In this document: positions 27,963 through 37,114 of the stretch, piece by piece
How the letters are laid out: each line of letters starts with the position of its first letter
Numbering within the stretch: the first letter of the stretch is position 1
Assembly (NCBI RefSeq): GCF_037055355.1
Contig: NZ_CP146350.1
Span: forward strand, 5,603,001-5,667,000
Direction: 5' to 3'
Source: Streptomyces sp. DG1A-41
GTDB lineage: Bacteria > Actinomycetota > Actinomycetes > Streptomycetales > Streptomycetaceae
DNA length: 64,000 nucleotides
Made by a program: the position numbers and the translations under genes
The notes under the pieces: generated by a model
Seen by the model: the letters and a program-made list of their open reading frames with translations, nothing else
Databases searched by the model: none
What the model was told of the DNA's origin: nothing

Positions 27963-28062
27963 GGCAGAAGGGTAGTGACCTGGATTCTGTGCGTCCGCTT
28001 CCGTGCGGGGACCGGGACCCCACTGGTGAAGGGCTGGTGGAGACCCGCACGGTGAGCGGCCG

Positions 28063-28731
28063 TCAGGCTCCGTGCTTGGCCACGTACTCCCGTGCCGCCC
28101 TCAGCGACTCCGGGTGCAGCGCCTCGCCCGCCGCCAGCAGCCGCGGCAGCAGCGTCCGCTCGGTGGTCACCGCCCGGAACTGGAGGGCCACCGTCACGTC
28201 GTGCTCCGGCCGGCGCACGAGCTCGACGGGGTCGCCCGCCCGTATCTCACCGGGCTCGATCACCCGCAGATACGCCCCGGGCGCGCCCCGCTGCGTGAAC
28301 CGCTTCACCCACTGCTTCTCGCCCAGATGGCCCTGGAACGTGCGGCACGGGATCCTCCCGCAGGTCACCTCCAGCACCACCGCGGGCCCGACGCGCCAGC
28401 GCTCGCCGATCCGCGCCCCGGTGACGTCGAGGCCCTCGGTCGTGAGGTTCTCGCCGAAAGCCCCGTGCGCCAGCGGCCGGCCCAGCTCGCGCTCCCATGC
28501 GTCCAGGTCCTCGCGCGCCATCGCGTAGACCGCCTGGTCGTCGCCGCCGTGGTGCTCCAGCTTGCACACCGCGTCCCCGGCCAGCCCGCTCCCGCCGACG
28601 CCCTTGGGCCCGGGCGCCGACACCCGCACCGGCCCGTCCACCGGCTGTTTGTCGATGCCGGTCACACCCTCCGGGTTGTCCGTGTACGGCACAGCTGTGG
28701 CACGGCCCAGATTCACTGACAGAAGCTTCAT
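28063..28731 (-). CDS. MOSC-domain protein (YiiM-like)
   Basis: 222 residues. HHGGDDQAVYAMAREDLD, GAFGENLTTEGLD, and CGRIPCRTFQ with Cys124 and Cys129 are the MOSC core; the conserved cysteine is the proposed sulfur/molybdenum-cofactor ligand. The C-terminal three-helix extension (LPRLLAAGEALHPESLRAA) is YiiM-like. YiiM-type proteins reduce N-hydroxylated purines, but activity here is inference. Divergent from a LysR regulator 80 bp away. Confidence 0.87.
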   Translation of the reverse strand: MKLLSVNLGRATAVPYTDNPEGVTGIDKQPVDGPVRVSAPGPKGVGGSGLAGDAVCKLEHHGGDDQAVYAMAREDLDAWERELGRPLAHGAFGENLTTEGLDVTGARIGERWRVGPAVVLEVTCGRIPCRTFQGHLGEKQWVKRFTQRGAPGAYLRVIEPGEIRAGDPVELVRRPEHDVTVALQFRAVTTERTLLPRLLAAGEALHPESLRAAREYVAKHGA

Positions 28732-28811
28732 GCCCGCACGGTAGGGGACCCCGCCCCAAAGCGTCGACGCATTATTCGGAGCGTCTTCAAAGGGTCGCTT
28801 ATCCTCGAAGG

Positions 28812-29708
28812 GTGATCGAAGCTCGTCATCTCCGCGTACTGCGCGCCGTCGCGGCCACCGGCTCCTTCTCCGCCGCGGGCCGCGAACTGGGCTGCACCCA
28901 GCCCGCCGTCAGTCAGCAGATGAAGGCCCTGGAAGCCTCCGTCGGCACTCCTGTGCTGATCCGCACGGGCCGCGAGATGCGCCTGACCCAGGCCGGCGAG
29001 GCGCTGGTGCGGCACGCCGCCGGGATCCTCGCCGGGCTCACGGCCGCGGAGGAGGAGGTCGCCGCCATCGCCGGGCTGCGGGCGGGGCGGGTCCGGCTCG
29101 TCTCCTTCCCCAGCGGCAGCTCCACCCTCGTGCCGACGGCCCTCGCAGCGCTGCGCGACGCGCACCCCGGCACCCGGGTCTTCCTCGAGGAGGCCGAACC
29201 GCCCGCGTCCGTCGGCATGCTGCGCGAGGGCGACTGCGACGTGGCGCTCGCCTTCCGCTACGAGGGGGCGGCGGGTGCCGAGGAGTGGGAGGACCTCGTC
29301 GTACGGCCGCTGCTGACGGACCGGCTCGTCGCGCTCGTGCCGGAGCGGCACCGGCTCGCGGGCGCGGAGTCCGTCGCCATCGGCGAGCTCGCGCGGGAGC
29401 CGTGGATCGCGGGCTGCCCGCGCTGCCGCGGCCAGCTGGTCGAGGTGTGCGCGGCGGCCGGCTTCACTCCGCGCATCGACTTCGCGACCGACGACTACCC
29501 GGCGGTCGCCGGCCTGGTCGGCGCCGGTCTGGGCGTGGCCGTGCTGCCCCAGCTGGCCGTCGAGTCCGTACGGCCCCGGGGGGTACGGGCCGTGACGCTG
29601 GAACCGGCGGTGCGCCGGGAGATCGTCGCGCTCACCCTGCCCGACCTCGCACAGGTCCCGGCGGTGGCGGCGACGCTCGACCAACTGGCACGGGCGGGCC
29701 ACCGCTAG
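28812..29708 (+). CDS. LysR-family regulator
   Basis: 298 residues from a GTG (VIEARHLRVLRAVAATGSF). The winged HTH is at about 4-60 (FSAAGRELGCTQPAVSQQMK) and the periplasmic-binding-type effector domain at about 90-295. LysR proteins usually control a divergent neighbour; here that is the MOSC gene. The 80-bp gap is AT-rich for this genome and contains CTTATCC as a possible -10. The inducer is unknown. Confidence 0.9.
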   Translation: MIEARHLRVLRAVAATGSFSAAGRELGCTQPAVSQQMKALEASVGTPVLIRTGREMRLTQAGEALVRHAAGILAGLTAAEEEVAAIAGLRAGRVRLVSFPSGSSTLVPTALAALRDAHPGTRVFLEEAEPPASVGMLREGDCDVALAFRYEGAAGAEEWEDLVVRPLLTDRLVALVPERHRLAGAESVAIGELAREPWIAGCPRCRGQLVEVCAAAGFTPRIDFATDDYPAVAGLVGAGLGVAVLPQLAVESVRPRGVRAVTLEPAVRREIVALTLPDLAQVPAVAATLDQLARAGHR

Positions 29709-29795
29709 CCACTGCGGAACCGCGTCGGGCCACTGCGGAACCGCGTCAAAAACCAACGGCACGCGTGCGCGTGCCTGTCTCGCAGAAACGTTCCT

Positions 29796-30125
29796 TCAAT
29801 TGTTCGAGGCGGCGTGCCCGCCGGATGCCGACGCCGACACCAGCCGGTTGCGCGCCCGCCCCATCAGCTCTTCCCGCTCGTCCTCGGTCAGGCCGCCCCA
29901 CACGCCGTACGGTTCACGCACCGCCAGTGCGTGGGCGGCGCACTCGGCACGCACAGGGCACCTCATGCAGACCTCTTTGGCCGAGTTCTCGCGAGCGCTC
30001 CGAGCCGCACCGCGCTCGCCCTCCGGATGGAAGAAGAGCGAGCTGTCCACACCGCGACAGGCAGCCAGCAGCTGCCAGTCCCACAGGTCCGCGTTCGGTC
30101 CGGGAAGGCGGGAGAAATCTGCCAT
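29796..30125 (-). CDS. whiD: WhiB-like developmental protein WhiD
   Basis: A 109-residue [4Fe-4S] Wbl protein required for late sporulation (septation and spore maturation). The cluster ligands are Cys23, Cys53, Cys56 and Cys62 (AACRG, CMRCPVRAEC). The GVWGG turn motif and a basic tail (RARNRL) follow. The sequence MADFSRLPGPNADLWDWQLL is essentially that of S. coelicolor WhiD as I remember it. AAGGGG precedes the ATG. Wbl proteins act by binding region 4 of the principal sigma factor. Divergent from bldM. Confidence 0.95.
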   Translation of the reverse strand: MADFSRLPGPNADLWDWQLLAACRGVDSSLFFHPEGERGAARSARENSAKEVCMRCPVRAECAAHALAVREPYGVWGGLTEDEREELMGRARNRLVSASASGGHAASNN

Positions 30126-30322
30126 TACGTGACCCCTTGTAGCCGTTCTGGGCGGATCCGGTGTCCACGACCGTACAACTACGATCTAAGGAGATGAAAA
30201 TATGACTCATTGCGAATCTAGCTCTAAACACTGGCAAAGCGGAAGAAATGGGTCTGAATGGGGCATAGGTTGTGATGAAAGTTGGAGGGTCTGTTGCGCA
30301 TGTCTGCACCGTGTCCGGCCCC

Positions 30323-30335
30323 TCACGTAGAGTGC
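30323..30335. promoter_or_regulatory. Weak BldD-box-like sequence
   Basis: TCACGTAGAGTGC matches seven of the nine fixed positions of the BldD consensus TNACNCWGNGTNA. It lies 20 bp upstream of the bldM -35 element. bldM is a reported BldD target in S. coelicolor, which makes the weak match worth recording, but the sequence alone is not convincing. Confidence 0.3.
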
Positions 30336-30354
30336 CGAAGATGTCAGCCGCCCC

Positions 30355-30382
30355 CGTAACTCTTTCGAGTGACCGTCGTTGA
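30355..30382 (+). promoter_or_regulatory. Sigma-BldN-type promoter of bldM
   Basis: CGTAAC-N16-CGTTGA, with the -35 at 30355-30360 and the -10 at 30377-30382. This is the exact recognition sequence reported for sigma BldN and known at bldM. The transcript would start about 115 bp before the bldM ATG (30506). Confidence 0.88.
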
Positions 30383-30505
30383 GAGTGCGAGGCGGTTGAC
30401 GGAACAAGTGCTCGGGCAGGTGTCCGAGACGGTCGACCGCACAGGTGACGATTTCGTACCAGCCTGGAGGCTCAAGGTGACGCGCATCAGCTGCGGAGGG
30501 CGGCC

Positions 30506-31117
30506 ATGACTTCCGTCCTCGTCTGCGACGACTCCCCGCTTGCCCGAGAGGCGCTCCGTCGCGCGGTCGCAACCGTGCCCGGCGTAGAGCGCGTGACGAC
30601 GGCGGCCAACGGCGAGGAAGTCCTCCGCCGCTGGGGGGCCGACCGCTCGGACCTGATTCTGATGGACGTACGCATGCCCGGTCTGGGTGGCGTCGAGACG
30701 GTCCGGCGGCTGCTGTCCGCCGACCCCGGTGCGCGCATCATCATGCTCACCGTCGCCGAGGACCTGGACGGCGTGGCCCTCGCGGTCGCCGCCGGTGCCC
30801 GCGGCTATCTGCACAAGGACGCCTCCCGCGCGGAGCTCCGCGCGACGGTGACGCAGGCACTGGCCGACCCGACCTGGCGGCTCGCCCCGCGCCGGCTGCG
30901 CTCGGCCGAGATGGGCGCCGCGCCGACGCTCACGGCGCGTGAGATCCAGGTTCTCGAAGGCATGAGCCACGGCCGCTCGAACGCGGAGATCGGCCGCGAG
31001 CTGTTCCTCTCCGAGGACACCGTCAAGACGCACGCCCGGCGCCTGTTCAAGAAGCTCGGCGCCTCGGACCGGGCCCACGCCGTGGCGCTCGGCTTCCGGT
31101 GGGGTCTGGTGCGCTAG
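30506..31117 (+). CDS. bldM: Orphan response regulator BldM
   Basis: 203 residues: a receiver domain (1 to about 120, acidic DD at 8-9, Asp54 in [10 protein letters not shown], Lys in LHKDAS) and a LuxR/FixJ-type HTH (about 137-200, [21 protein letters not shown], interrupted before [19 protein letters not shown]). No sensor kinase is adjacent. BldM acts without phosphorylation, as a homodimer for early genes and a WhiI heterodimer for late genes, to switch on aerial growth and sporulation. It is expressed from the sigma-BldN promoter upstream and lies next to whiD. Confidence 0.95.
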   Translation: MTSVLVCDDSPLAREALRRAVATVPGVERVTTAANGEEVLRRWGADRSDLILMDVRMPGLGGVETVRRLLSADPGARIIMLTVAEDLDGVALAVAAGARGYLHKDASRAELRATVTQALADPTWRLAPRRLRSAEMGAAPTLTAREIQVLEGMSHGRSNAEIGRELFLSEDTVKTHARRLFKKLGASDRAHAVALGFRWGLVR

Positions 31118-31517
31118 GGCCTGTCGTTTGGATCGGGCCGGCTTCGACACGCGGCCTCCGGCGCGGGCCGGAGAGCGGGGGCACGCGGATGCCCCCGCGC
31201 GAGCCGTACCCGCGCGTGCGGGAGCCGGCGGCCGACGGCAGCGCCGGTGGGGGTTTCCTTCCCCCGGCCGGGCGAGGTCGAGAGCTCGGGCGGATGCGCG
31301 CGAGGACCCACGTCCCCGGGACGATCCGAACAGCAGGCCCCAGGGGCGATCGCGGGTGTGGCGGCGGTCGCAGTGGGGGCACGGAAAGCCAGGTCGGCGG
31401 GGGCGGGCCGGGGGTCCGCCGGGTGCCCGCTGCTCGTTTCGCCGCGGATGCCGCATCCTTGAGGGTGTGGAGTTCCTCGGGGACGAGTCGGTCGAGCGGA
31501 AGGGGAGGGCGCAGGGG
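31115..31517. other. bldM-sigD intergenic region with hairpins
   Basis: About 400 bp without a convincing gene. A perfect hairpin (GCGGGGGCA / TGCCCCCGC, 31175-31198) 58 bp after the bldM stop is the likely terminator. The segment from the bldM stop (GCTAGGGCCTGTCGTT) also occurs, 16 nt identical, at the stop codon of the minus-strand gene ending at 6551. The remainder is GC-rich with short inverted repeats and presumably the sigD promoter. Confidence 0.5.
31175..31198 (+). terminator. bldM terminator candidate
   Basis: A nine-base perfect stem, GCGGGGGCA with TGCCCCCGC, around a six-base loop. It lacks a T-run, as is usual here. Confidence 0.55.
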
Positions 31518-32195
31518 ATGAGTTCCGGCGCACCTGCTCATAACGCTTCGGTGCACAACAACGGGCGCGGTGCCACGGACCCGGCGGCCGCAAGGCACCA
31601 TGGACCGATGCGCGACGACGAGGCGGTCAATGCCCAAGGGGCGATCGGCGCGCTCGTCCACCGCGCCGTCGACGGGGACGAGCAGGCCACGCACGACCTG
31701 CTCGCGCATGTCCACCCCCTGGCCCTGCGCTACTGCCGCACCCGTCTGTCCCGCCTCCCGGGCGACGCCCGGCACTTCGTGGAGGACCTCGCCCAGGAGG
31801 TCTGCGTGGCGGTGCTCCTCGCACTGCCCCGCTACCGGGACACCGGGCGCCCTTTCGAGGCCTTCGTCTTCGCGATCGCCGCGCACAAGGTCGCCGACCT
31901 CCAGCGCGCGGCGATGCGGCACCCGGGCTCGACGGCCGTCCCCTCGGACGAGATGCCCGAGCGGCCCGACGACTCCCTGGGTCCGGAGGAGCGGGCGCTG
32001 CTGAGCAGCGATGCCGAATGGGCCAAGAAGCTGCTGGCCAACCTCCCGGAGAACCAGCGGGAGCTGCTGCTGCTGCGGATCGCGGTGGGGTTGACGGCGG
32101 AGGAGACGGGTCAGATGTTGGGAATGTCACCCGGCGCGGTCCGTGTGGCCCAGCACCGGGCCCTGAGCAGGCTGAGGGCGCTCGCCGAGCAGTAG
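31518..32195 (+). CDS. sigD: ECF sigma factor SigD
   Basis: About 225 residues from the ATG at 31518, which has GGGAGG 9 nt upstream; an ATG at 31608 is a possible shorter start. Region 2 ([19 protein letters not shown]...[39 protein letters not shown]) and region 4 ([40 protein letters not shown]) are clear. The order groEL-whiB-sigD-guaB is shared with mycobacteria, where this gene is sigD. No anti-sigma gene is adjacent. Confidence 0.85.
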   Translation: MSSGAPAHNASVHNNGRGATDPAAARHHGPMRDDEAVNAQGAIGALVHRAVDGDEQATHDLLAHVHPLALRYCRTRLSRLPGDARHFVEDLAQEVCVAVLLALPRYRDTGRPFEAFVFAIAAHKVADLQRAAMRHPGSTAVPSDEMPERPDDSLGPEERALLSSDAEWAKKLLANLPENQRELLLLRIAVGLTAEETGQMLGMSPGAVRVAQHRALSRLRALAEQ

Positions 32196-32292
32196 TGCCT
32201 TCGTTGAACAGGGACTGCGCCGGTTCCGTACGAAGATACGAAGCCCCCGGTCAGGCGGAACGCTGGAATTCGGGCTCCCTGCTTCCCGTTAG

Positions 32293-33840
<1,548 letters not shown>

Positions 33841-33857
33841 CGGCCCCGCGCGCGTGA

Positions 33858-33906
33858 GGCACGGCGAGGGCGGCCCCGGAGCATCCGGGGCCGCCCTCGC
33901 CGTGCC
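33858..33906 (+). terminator. Perfect 23-bp hairpin after guaB
   Basis: A perfect 23-bp inverted repeat around a GCA loop begins 17 bp after the guaB stop. It ends about 50 bp before guaB3, so guaB3 probably has its own promoter or depends on read-through. Confidence 0.9.
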
Positions 33907-33956
33907 CGTCGGCGATACTGGAAGACGCTGAAACGCAACAGGGAAAGGCCACCAAC

Positions 33957-35081
33957 GTGACTGAGATCGAGATCGGGCGCGGCAAGCGCGGCCGCCGGGC
34001 GTACGCCTTCGACGACATCGCCGTCGTCCCCAGCCGCCGTACGCGGGACCCGAAGGAGGTCTCGATCGCCTGGCAGATCGACGCCTACCGCTTCGAGCTG
34101 CCGTTCCTGGCCGCTCCCATGGACTCGGTCGTCTCCCCGGCCACCGCCATCCGCATCGGCGAGCTCGGCGGCCTGGGCGTGCTGAACCTCGAAGGTCTGT
34201 GGACGCGGTACGAGGACCCGCAGCCGCTGCTCGACGAGATCGCCGAGCTGCCCGCCGACGCGGCGACCCGGCGCCTTCAGGAGATCTACGCCGCGCCCAT
34301 CAAGGAGGAGCTGATCGGCGCGCGGATCAAGGAGGTGCGCGACTCGGGCGTGGTCACGGCCGCCGCGCTCTCCCCGCAGCGCACGGCCCAGTTCTCCAAG
34401 GCCGTCGTCGACGCGGGCGTGGACCTCTTCGTCATCCGCGGTACGACGGTCTCGGCGGAGCACGTCTCCGGTTCGCACGAGCCGCTGAACCTGAAGCAGT
34501 TCATCTACGAGCTGGACGTCCCGGTGATCGTCGGCGGCTGCGCCACGTACACCGCGGCCCTGCACCTGATGCGCACGGGCGCGGCGGGCGTGCTGGTCGG
34601 CTTCGGCGGCGGCGCCGCGCACACCACGCGCAACGTGCTGGGCATCCAGGTCCCGATGGCCACCGCGGTCGCCGACGTGGCCGCGGCCCGCCGCGACTAC
34701 ATGGACGAGTCCGGCGGCCGGTACGTGCACGTGATCGCGGACGGCGGTGTCGGCTGGTCCGGTGACCTGCCCAAGGCGATCGCCTGCGGCGCCGACGCGG
34801 TCATGATGGGCTCCCCGCTCGCCCGCGCGACCGACGGCCCGGGCAAGGGCAACCACTGGGGCATGGAGGCCGTGAACGAGGAGCTGCCGCGCGGCCAGAA
34901 GGTCGACCTCGGCACGGTCGGCACCCTCGAGGAGATCCTCACCGGCCCGTCCCACACCCCCGACGGTTCGATGAACCTCTTCGGTGCGCTGCGGCGGGCG
35001 ATGGCCACGACCGGGTACAGCGAGCTGAAGGAGTTCCAGCGGGTCGAGGTGACGGTGGCGGACTCGCAGCACCGGCGGTAG
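33957..35081 (+). CDS. guaB3: GuaB3-family IMP dehydrogenase-like protein
   Basis: 374 residues, an IMPDH-fold TIM barrel without CBS domains, the standard neighbour of guaB in actinobacteria. It shows KRGRRAYAFDDIAVVPSRRT, AAPMDSVVSPATAIRIG and IADGGVGWSGDLPKAIACGA. At the position of the IMPDH active-site loop (GPGSICTTR in guaB) it has GFGGGAAHTTRNVLG, with no cysteine. IMP oxidation by the usual covalent mechanism is therefore not expected. The role is unsettled in the family; a regulatory or reductase function is possible. Confidence 0.9.
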   Translation: MTEIEIGRGKRGRRAYAFDDIAVVPSRRTRDPKEVSIAWQIDAYRFELPFLAAPMDSVVSPATAIRIGELGGLGVLNLEGLWTRYEDPQPLLDEIAELPADAATRRLQEIYAAPIKEELIGARIKEVRDSGVVTAAALSPQRTAQFSKAVVDAGVDLFVIRGTTVSAEHVSGSHEPLNLKQFIYELDVPVIVGGCATYTAALHLMRTGAAGVLVGFGGGAAHTTRNVLGIQVPMATAVADVAAARRDYMDESGGRYVHVIADGGVGWSGDLPKAIACGADAVMMGSPLARATDGPGKGNHWGMEAVNEELPRGQKVDLGTVGTLEEILTGPSHTPDGSMNLFGALRRAMATTGYSELKEFQRVEVTVADSQHRR

Positions 35082-35100
35082 TCGGTAGCCCCCAGGACGA

Positions 35101-35140
35101 GGAAGGGCCTGGTCACTCGGGTGAGTGACCGGGCCCTTTC
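35101..35140 (+). terminator. Terminator after guaB3
   Basis: GGAAGGGCCTGGTCACTC pairs with GAGTGACCGGGCCCTTTC around GGGT, with one G:T pair and one terminal mismatch. It lies 20 bp after the guaB3 stop. Confidence 0.85.
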
Positions 35141-35251
35141 GCGTGCGCAACTGGCCCTGACGGGGCGCGTGTTGCCGTATGAGGGCGCGTGGTTGCCTTC
35201 GGGCCGGATGGTGCGGTGGAGGGCGGTTCCGAGGCGCTGGTGTCCGTGATC

Positions 35252-35391
35252 GGCGCCCAGGCTCTTCTGGGCGCCCCCTTCCAAGGACACGGTTCCGGAC
35301 CCCGGCCCCTCGGGGCCCGGCCCGATTCCGACGTGCTGCCTACCGGGCCAATGGGTGGCGTCGTGGAAGGGGGCGCCCATGGGACGCCACC
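35252..35391 (+). promoter_or_regulatory. Structured leader with alternative hairpins around a start codon
   Basis: Three perfect pairings can be drawn. (A) GGCGCCCAG/CTGGGCGCC, 35252-35275. (B) GGGCGCCCCCTTCCA (35269-35283) with TGGAAGGGGGCGCCC (35364-35378), which contains the ribosome-binding site of the ORF starting at 35379. (C) GGTGGCGTC (35354-35362) with GACGCCACC (35383-35391), which encloses that site and the ATG. A and B share 35269-35275 and are mutually exclusive. The layout resembles a translational switch; no ligand or trans factor is known. Confidence 0.45.
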
Positions 35392-35474
35392 GCAAGCCCA
35401 CCCGCTGGGACCGACTCCGTCTTCGGATGGTGCAGTGCCGGAGGAGGTGGATCTTGCGACTTTTCGGATGGTGA
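35379..35474 (+). CDS. Candidate 31-residue highly basic peptide
   Basis: The ATG at 35379 follows GGAAGGGGG by 5 nt. The product begins MGRHRKPTRWDRLRLRMVQC and ends RRRWILRLFGW. It is rich in Arg and Trp, with a hydrophobic C-terminus, as in cationic amphipathic or nucleic-acid-binding peptides. It is bracketed by the structured leader and by a hairpin 4 nt after the stop. I do not recognise it. The evidence is the ribosome-binding site, the composition and the flanking structures. Confidence 0.4.
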   Translation: MGRHRKPTRWDRLRLRMVQCRRRWILRLFGW

Positions 35475-35478
35475 GCGG

Positions 35479-35503
35479 CCGCCCCCACGAAGACTGGGGG
35501 CGG
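35479..35503 (+). terminator. Hairpin after the short basic ORF
   Basis: CCGCCCCCA pairs with TGGGGGCGG around a seven-base loop, starting 4 nt after the TGA at 35472-35474. The rest of the gap to 35633 holds only further short GC hairpins. Confidence 0.55.
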
Positions 35504-35633
35504 ACACTCCGTGATCCATCCAGAAGCCTGCCGCAGTGGCCTCTGCGGTGGGCTCCGCCGTCTCCCAAGGTACTGGCGGCGGGGTGCCCCGCGCCACCAG
35601 CCCAGGGGGCTCAGCGCCCCCACGCGCCCCTCT

Positions 35634-36842
35634 TCACAACCGATGAGCCGCCCCCGTAGGCGCCGCCCCCCGCGTGTCCAGCAGCAGCTGTGCCTTCACC
35701 GACAGGCCTTGCAGGTCGTACGTGCGGTGCTGCTGGAGGAGGATGGTCAGGTCCGCGTCGGCGACCGCCTCGTAGAGGGAGTCCACGCGGGGGACGGGGC
35801 GGTCCAGGACGCTCCAGGCGGGGACGTGCGGGTCGTGGTAGCTGACCGAGGCGCCCAGTTCCATCAGGCGCAGGGCGATCTCCTGCGCGGGGGTGCCGTG
35901 CAGGTCGGCGAGGTCGGGCTTGTAGGTGACGCCCAGGAGCAGCACACGTGCGCCGCGGGCCGACTTGCCGTGCTCGTTGAGGAGCGTGGCGGCGCGCTGG
36001 ACGACGTAGCCGGGCATCCGGCTGTTGACCTGCTGGGCCAGTTCCACCATGCGCAGGGTGCGGCCGCCGTGGGCGGTCAGGTCCTGCGGGACGGCGTGGC
36101 CGCCGACGCCGGGGCCGGGGCGGAAGGCCTGGAAGCCGAACGGCTTGGTCTCCGCACAGCGGACGACGTCCCACAGGTCGACGCCCAGGTCGTGGCAGAG
36201 GACGGCCATCTCGTTGACGAGGGCGATGTTGACGTGCCGGTAGTTGGTCTCCAGGAGCTGCACGGTCTCCGCCTCGCGGGGTCCACGCGCGCGTACCACC
36301 TTGTCGGTGAGCCGTCCGTAGAAGGCGGCGGCCGACTCCGTGCAGGCCGGGGTGAGGCCGCCGATGACCTTGGGGGTGTTGGCGGGGGTGAAGTCGCGGT
36401 TGCCGGGGTCGACGCGGCTGGGGGAGTAGGCGAGGTGGAAGTCGCGTCCCGCGCGCAGACCCGATCCCTCTTCGAGGAGGGGGCGCAGGATTGCCTCTGT
36501 CGTCCCTGGGTACACAGGTGACTCCAGGATCACAGTGGTGTGCGGGCGCAGGTGGGCGGCCAGGGTGCGGGCGGCCGCCTCCAGCTGGCTCAGGTCCAGT
36601 CCGCCGTCCGCGCCCCGCGGGGTCGGTGCGCAGATGACCGCGGTGCGCACCCGGCCGAGTTCGGCGGCGTTCGTGGTCGGGCGGAAGCCCCCCGAGAGCA
36701 TCCGGCGCTGTTCGGCGGGGCTGAGCGAGCCGGCCTCGGGGCCGGTCCGGTAGCCGATGGTGGCGACGCCGGCGGCGACGGCGGCCTGAGCCAGGGGCAG
36801 GCCGTAAGGGCCGAGTCCGATGACGGCGAGATCTGCGGGCAT
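35634..36842 (-). CDS. Nucleotide-sugar dehydrogenase homologue lacking catalytic Cys and Lys
   Basis: 402 residues from the ATG at 36842 (MPADLAVIGLGPYGLPLAQA). The fold is that of UDP-glucose/UDP-ManNAc 6-dehydrogenases: Rossmann GLGPYG at 9-14, SPSRVDPGN at 140-148, LLLGVTYKPDLADL near 300. The catalytic cysteine of GGHC is Ala250 (GPGVGGHAVPQDL), and the catalytic lysine of the E-x2-K-L-x-E-N motif is Gln195 (AETVQLLETNYR). Two-step oxidation to a uronic acid should be impossible, so it may be a binding or regulatory protein. Isolated gene, convergent with the short ORF region. Confidence 0.85.
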   Translation of the reverse strand: MPADLAVIGLGPYGLPLAQAAVAAGVATIGYRTGPEAGSLSPAEQRRMLSGGFRPTTNAAELGRVRTAVICAPTPRGADGGLDLSQLEAAARTLAAHLRPHTTVILESPVYPGTTEAILRPLLEEGSGLRAGRDFHLAYSPSRVDPGNRDFTPANTPKVIGGLTPACTESAAAFYGRLTDKVVRARGPREAETVQLLETNYRHVNIALVNEMAVLCHDLGVDLWDVVRCAETKPFGFQAFRPGPGVGGHAVPQDLTAHGGRTLRMVELAQQVNSRMPGYVVQRAATLLNEHGKSARGARVLLLGVTYKPDLADLHGTPAQEIALRLMELGASVSYHDPHVPAWSVLDRPVPRVDSLYEAVADADLTILLQQHRTYDLQGLSVKAQLLLDTRGAAPTGAAHRL

Positions 36843-37114
36843 GGCGTGGCCGTCCTTCCCGATAGCCGAAGTGGGACAGGTGCGCAAGCCCTGTGGACAG
36901 GACGGGCGAGTGCAATGTCAGACTAGGAGTAAATATGACCGATATGCGGGATTTCTCGCCCGAGTTTCGGTGAGTCTTCCGTGGGCGTTGTCCACAGGCT
37001 GACGGCCCGTGGTGGCTGAAGTCGGGCAACACGGTCAGAATTTGGGCATGGGGGATACGGACGGGGTCTCACCCGACGGGTGCGGCCGGCGCGACCGATG
37101 AGCTGGAGGCAGCG

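Larger units (their letters stand above)
30126..30505. other. Divergent whiD-bldM control region
   Basis: A 380-bp gap, unusually AT-rich between about 30160 and 30300, as expected for divergent developmental promoters. It contains a perfect sigma-BldN-type promoter for bldM and a weak BldD-like site, both listed separately. No ORF with a ribosome-binding site was found. Confidence 0.75.
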
